The translations under genes and the position numbers were made by a program. Of a DNA stretch of 64,000 nucleotides, positions 63,365 through 64,000 are shown in pieces. Each line of letters begins with the position of its first letter. The stretch's first letter is position 1. The notes under the pieces were generated by a model. That model was not told the DNA's origin. It saw only the letters and a list, made by a program, of their open reading frames with translations, and made no database searches. The stretch is from Nitrosomonas sp. sh817 (GTDB lineage Bacteria; Pseudomonadota; Gammaproteobacteria; Burkholderiales; Nitrosomonadaceae): positions 620,001-684,000 of the forward strand of contig NZ_CP133083.1 of assembly GCF_030908545.1 (NCBI RefSeq). The letters run 5' to 3'.

Positions 63365-64000
63365 TCACAAGACCGGTGACACGGTTTCGGTAAGAATGGC
63401 TTTGTTGTTGCCTTCTCTAAAGACTTCTACCTGGATGTTTTCGACGCTGGTATCCGGCGGTACTATAAAGCTTTCTTCTAATCGATGCAGAAATTTGAAT
63501 TCAACTGGAAAATTACGATGGGAGTTTTTATTGACCAATGGAATCAATTTACTCCGCCCATTTTGGGATAATTTAACTTGAAATTTAAGGCTGCCTTTAA
63601 AATCATTCGGGCGCTCGCCACTTTGAATCAAGGTCAGTGCATAGCGGTATTTTCCCGATATTTCGGTTTCTTTTAAACTGAATTGATAAACGGATATCCC
63701 GCTTTTGGTGTTATTTGATACAAGATGTTGGAAGAAAGCTAATTTCTCTTTGAGATGATCGTTTTCTTGCGCGAGTGATTTTACTTGTTCGGCGAGATTT
63801 TGGTTGGCCGTGCTTCCAATTTGCAATTGCTGGGCCAAATCCCCTATCTGTGAACACAATTGGCGTTTCTTCGTTTGTCTGCAAATCCCAGGATCGAAGG
63901 AATAGCTGAAATTTTCTTCGACGACATCATTGAATGCATTTTCCGAGCGCTTGCCAGCTTCGTACATAGCCCACGACAATAAAGTAATGAGTGAGCAGCA
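63365..64000 (-). CDS. Coiled-coil membrane-anchored protein, DUF6776-like (partial)
   Basis: The gene runs off the right edge, so its start is missing; reading past the apparent TTG at 63979 gives SLITLLSWAMYEAGKR, part of a membrane segment. The product then has a coiled coil (QSTANQNLAEQVK-like heptads, LAQENDHLKEKLAFFQHLVS) and a C-terminal beta domain (ISVYQFSLKETEISGKYRYA, LTLIQSGERPNDFKGSLKF). This arrangement next to a bactofilin is typical of betaproteobacteria. The function is unknown. Confidence 0.75.
   Translation of the reverse strand, partial: CCSLITLLSWAMYEAGKRSENAFNDVVEENFSYSFDPGICRQTKKRQLCSQIGDLAQQLQIGSTANQNLAEQVKSLAQENDHLKEKLAFFQHLVSNNTKSGISVYQFSLKETEISGKYRYALTLIQSGERPNDFKGSLKFQVKLSQNGRSKLIPLVNKNSHRNFPVEFKFLHRLEESFIVPPDTSVENIQVEVFREGNNKAILTETVSPVL

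Noticed and set aside
1-64000. CRISPR arrays
   Set aside because: No run of regularly spaced short repeats and no cas gene was found; the repeats seen are dispersed.

Overview
The window looks like a chromosome segment of a betaproteobacterium, most likely Nitrosomonadaceae (a Nitrosomonas-like ammonia oxidiser). This is an inference from protein character and gene order: lpoA-like/yraN next to divergent rsmI, tyrS / M23 peptidase / anmK / erpA / bactofilin in a row, and many small exported proteins without clear families. It rests on reading the sequence; no database was searched.

Core-like left part (1-27.5 kb): a cheW start, a membrane/flavin-reductase fusion, a co-directional trio of a HerA-like ATPase (yjgR type), a DUF4255/Pvc16-like protein and an unidentified protein, glucokinase and glycogen phosphorylase, an exported globin-like protein, yraN/lpoA-like/rsmI, pyrC, three tRNAs (Leu, Cys, Gly) behind an AT-rich gap with several DnaA-box-like sites, a run of small exported proteins, a peptide transporter, a tightly coupled four-gene amidoligase-type operon (20.4-24.6 kb), an AI-2E/PerM-type membrane protein and an MsrA-thioredoxin-MsrB fusion.

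Accessory region (about 27.5-45.1 kb): AT-rich and full of repeats, remnants and mobile DNA. It starts with a stand-alone FtsZ C-terminal-domain protein paired with a phospholipase-D-type protein. It holds a 725-bp duplicated phage-like segment (one copy carries a 590-bp IS200-type element, the other is the empty site), two 143-bp IS5-like MITEs, two different IS630-family elements and a tRNA-Asn 3'-end fragment that matches the intact tRNA-Asn at 45.1 kb. One IS630 splits a potassium-channel trkA gene, the other splits a RelA/SpoT-domain gene next to a ParA-like ATPase. In both cases removing the element and one TA restores the reading frame by hand translation. I read the region as tandem integration of related elements at tRNA-Asn, since decayed. 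A RelE/HigA-type toxin-antitoxin pair sits beside the tRNA.

Core-like right part (45.2-64 kb): an alanine/serine-glyoxylate aminotransferase, surface-polysaccharide genes (WecA-like transferase, WbpM-like dehydratase, an ABC exporter with an eroded nucleotide-binding site, rfbA, rfbC), radA, a ceramidase-like membrane protein, an EAL protein, rhlE, tyrS, an M23 peptidase, anmK, erpA, a bactofilin and a partial coiled-coil membrane protein.

A roughly 150-bp palindromic-ended repeat (CTAGGGAAA-type ends) recurs at 18.1, 26.0, 31.1, 38.8 and 49.7 kb and ties the core and accessory parts together as one genome.
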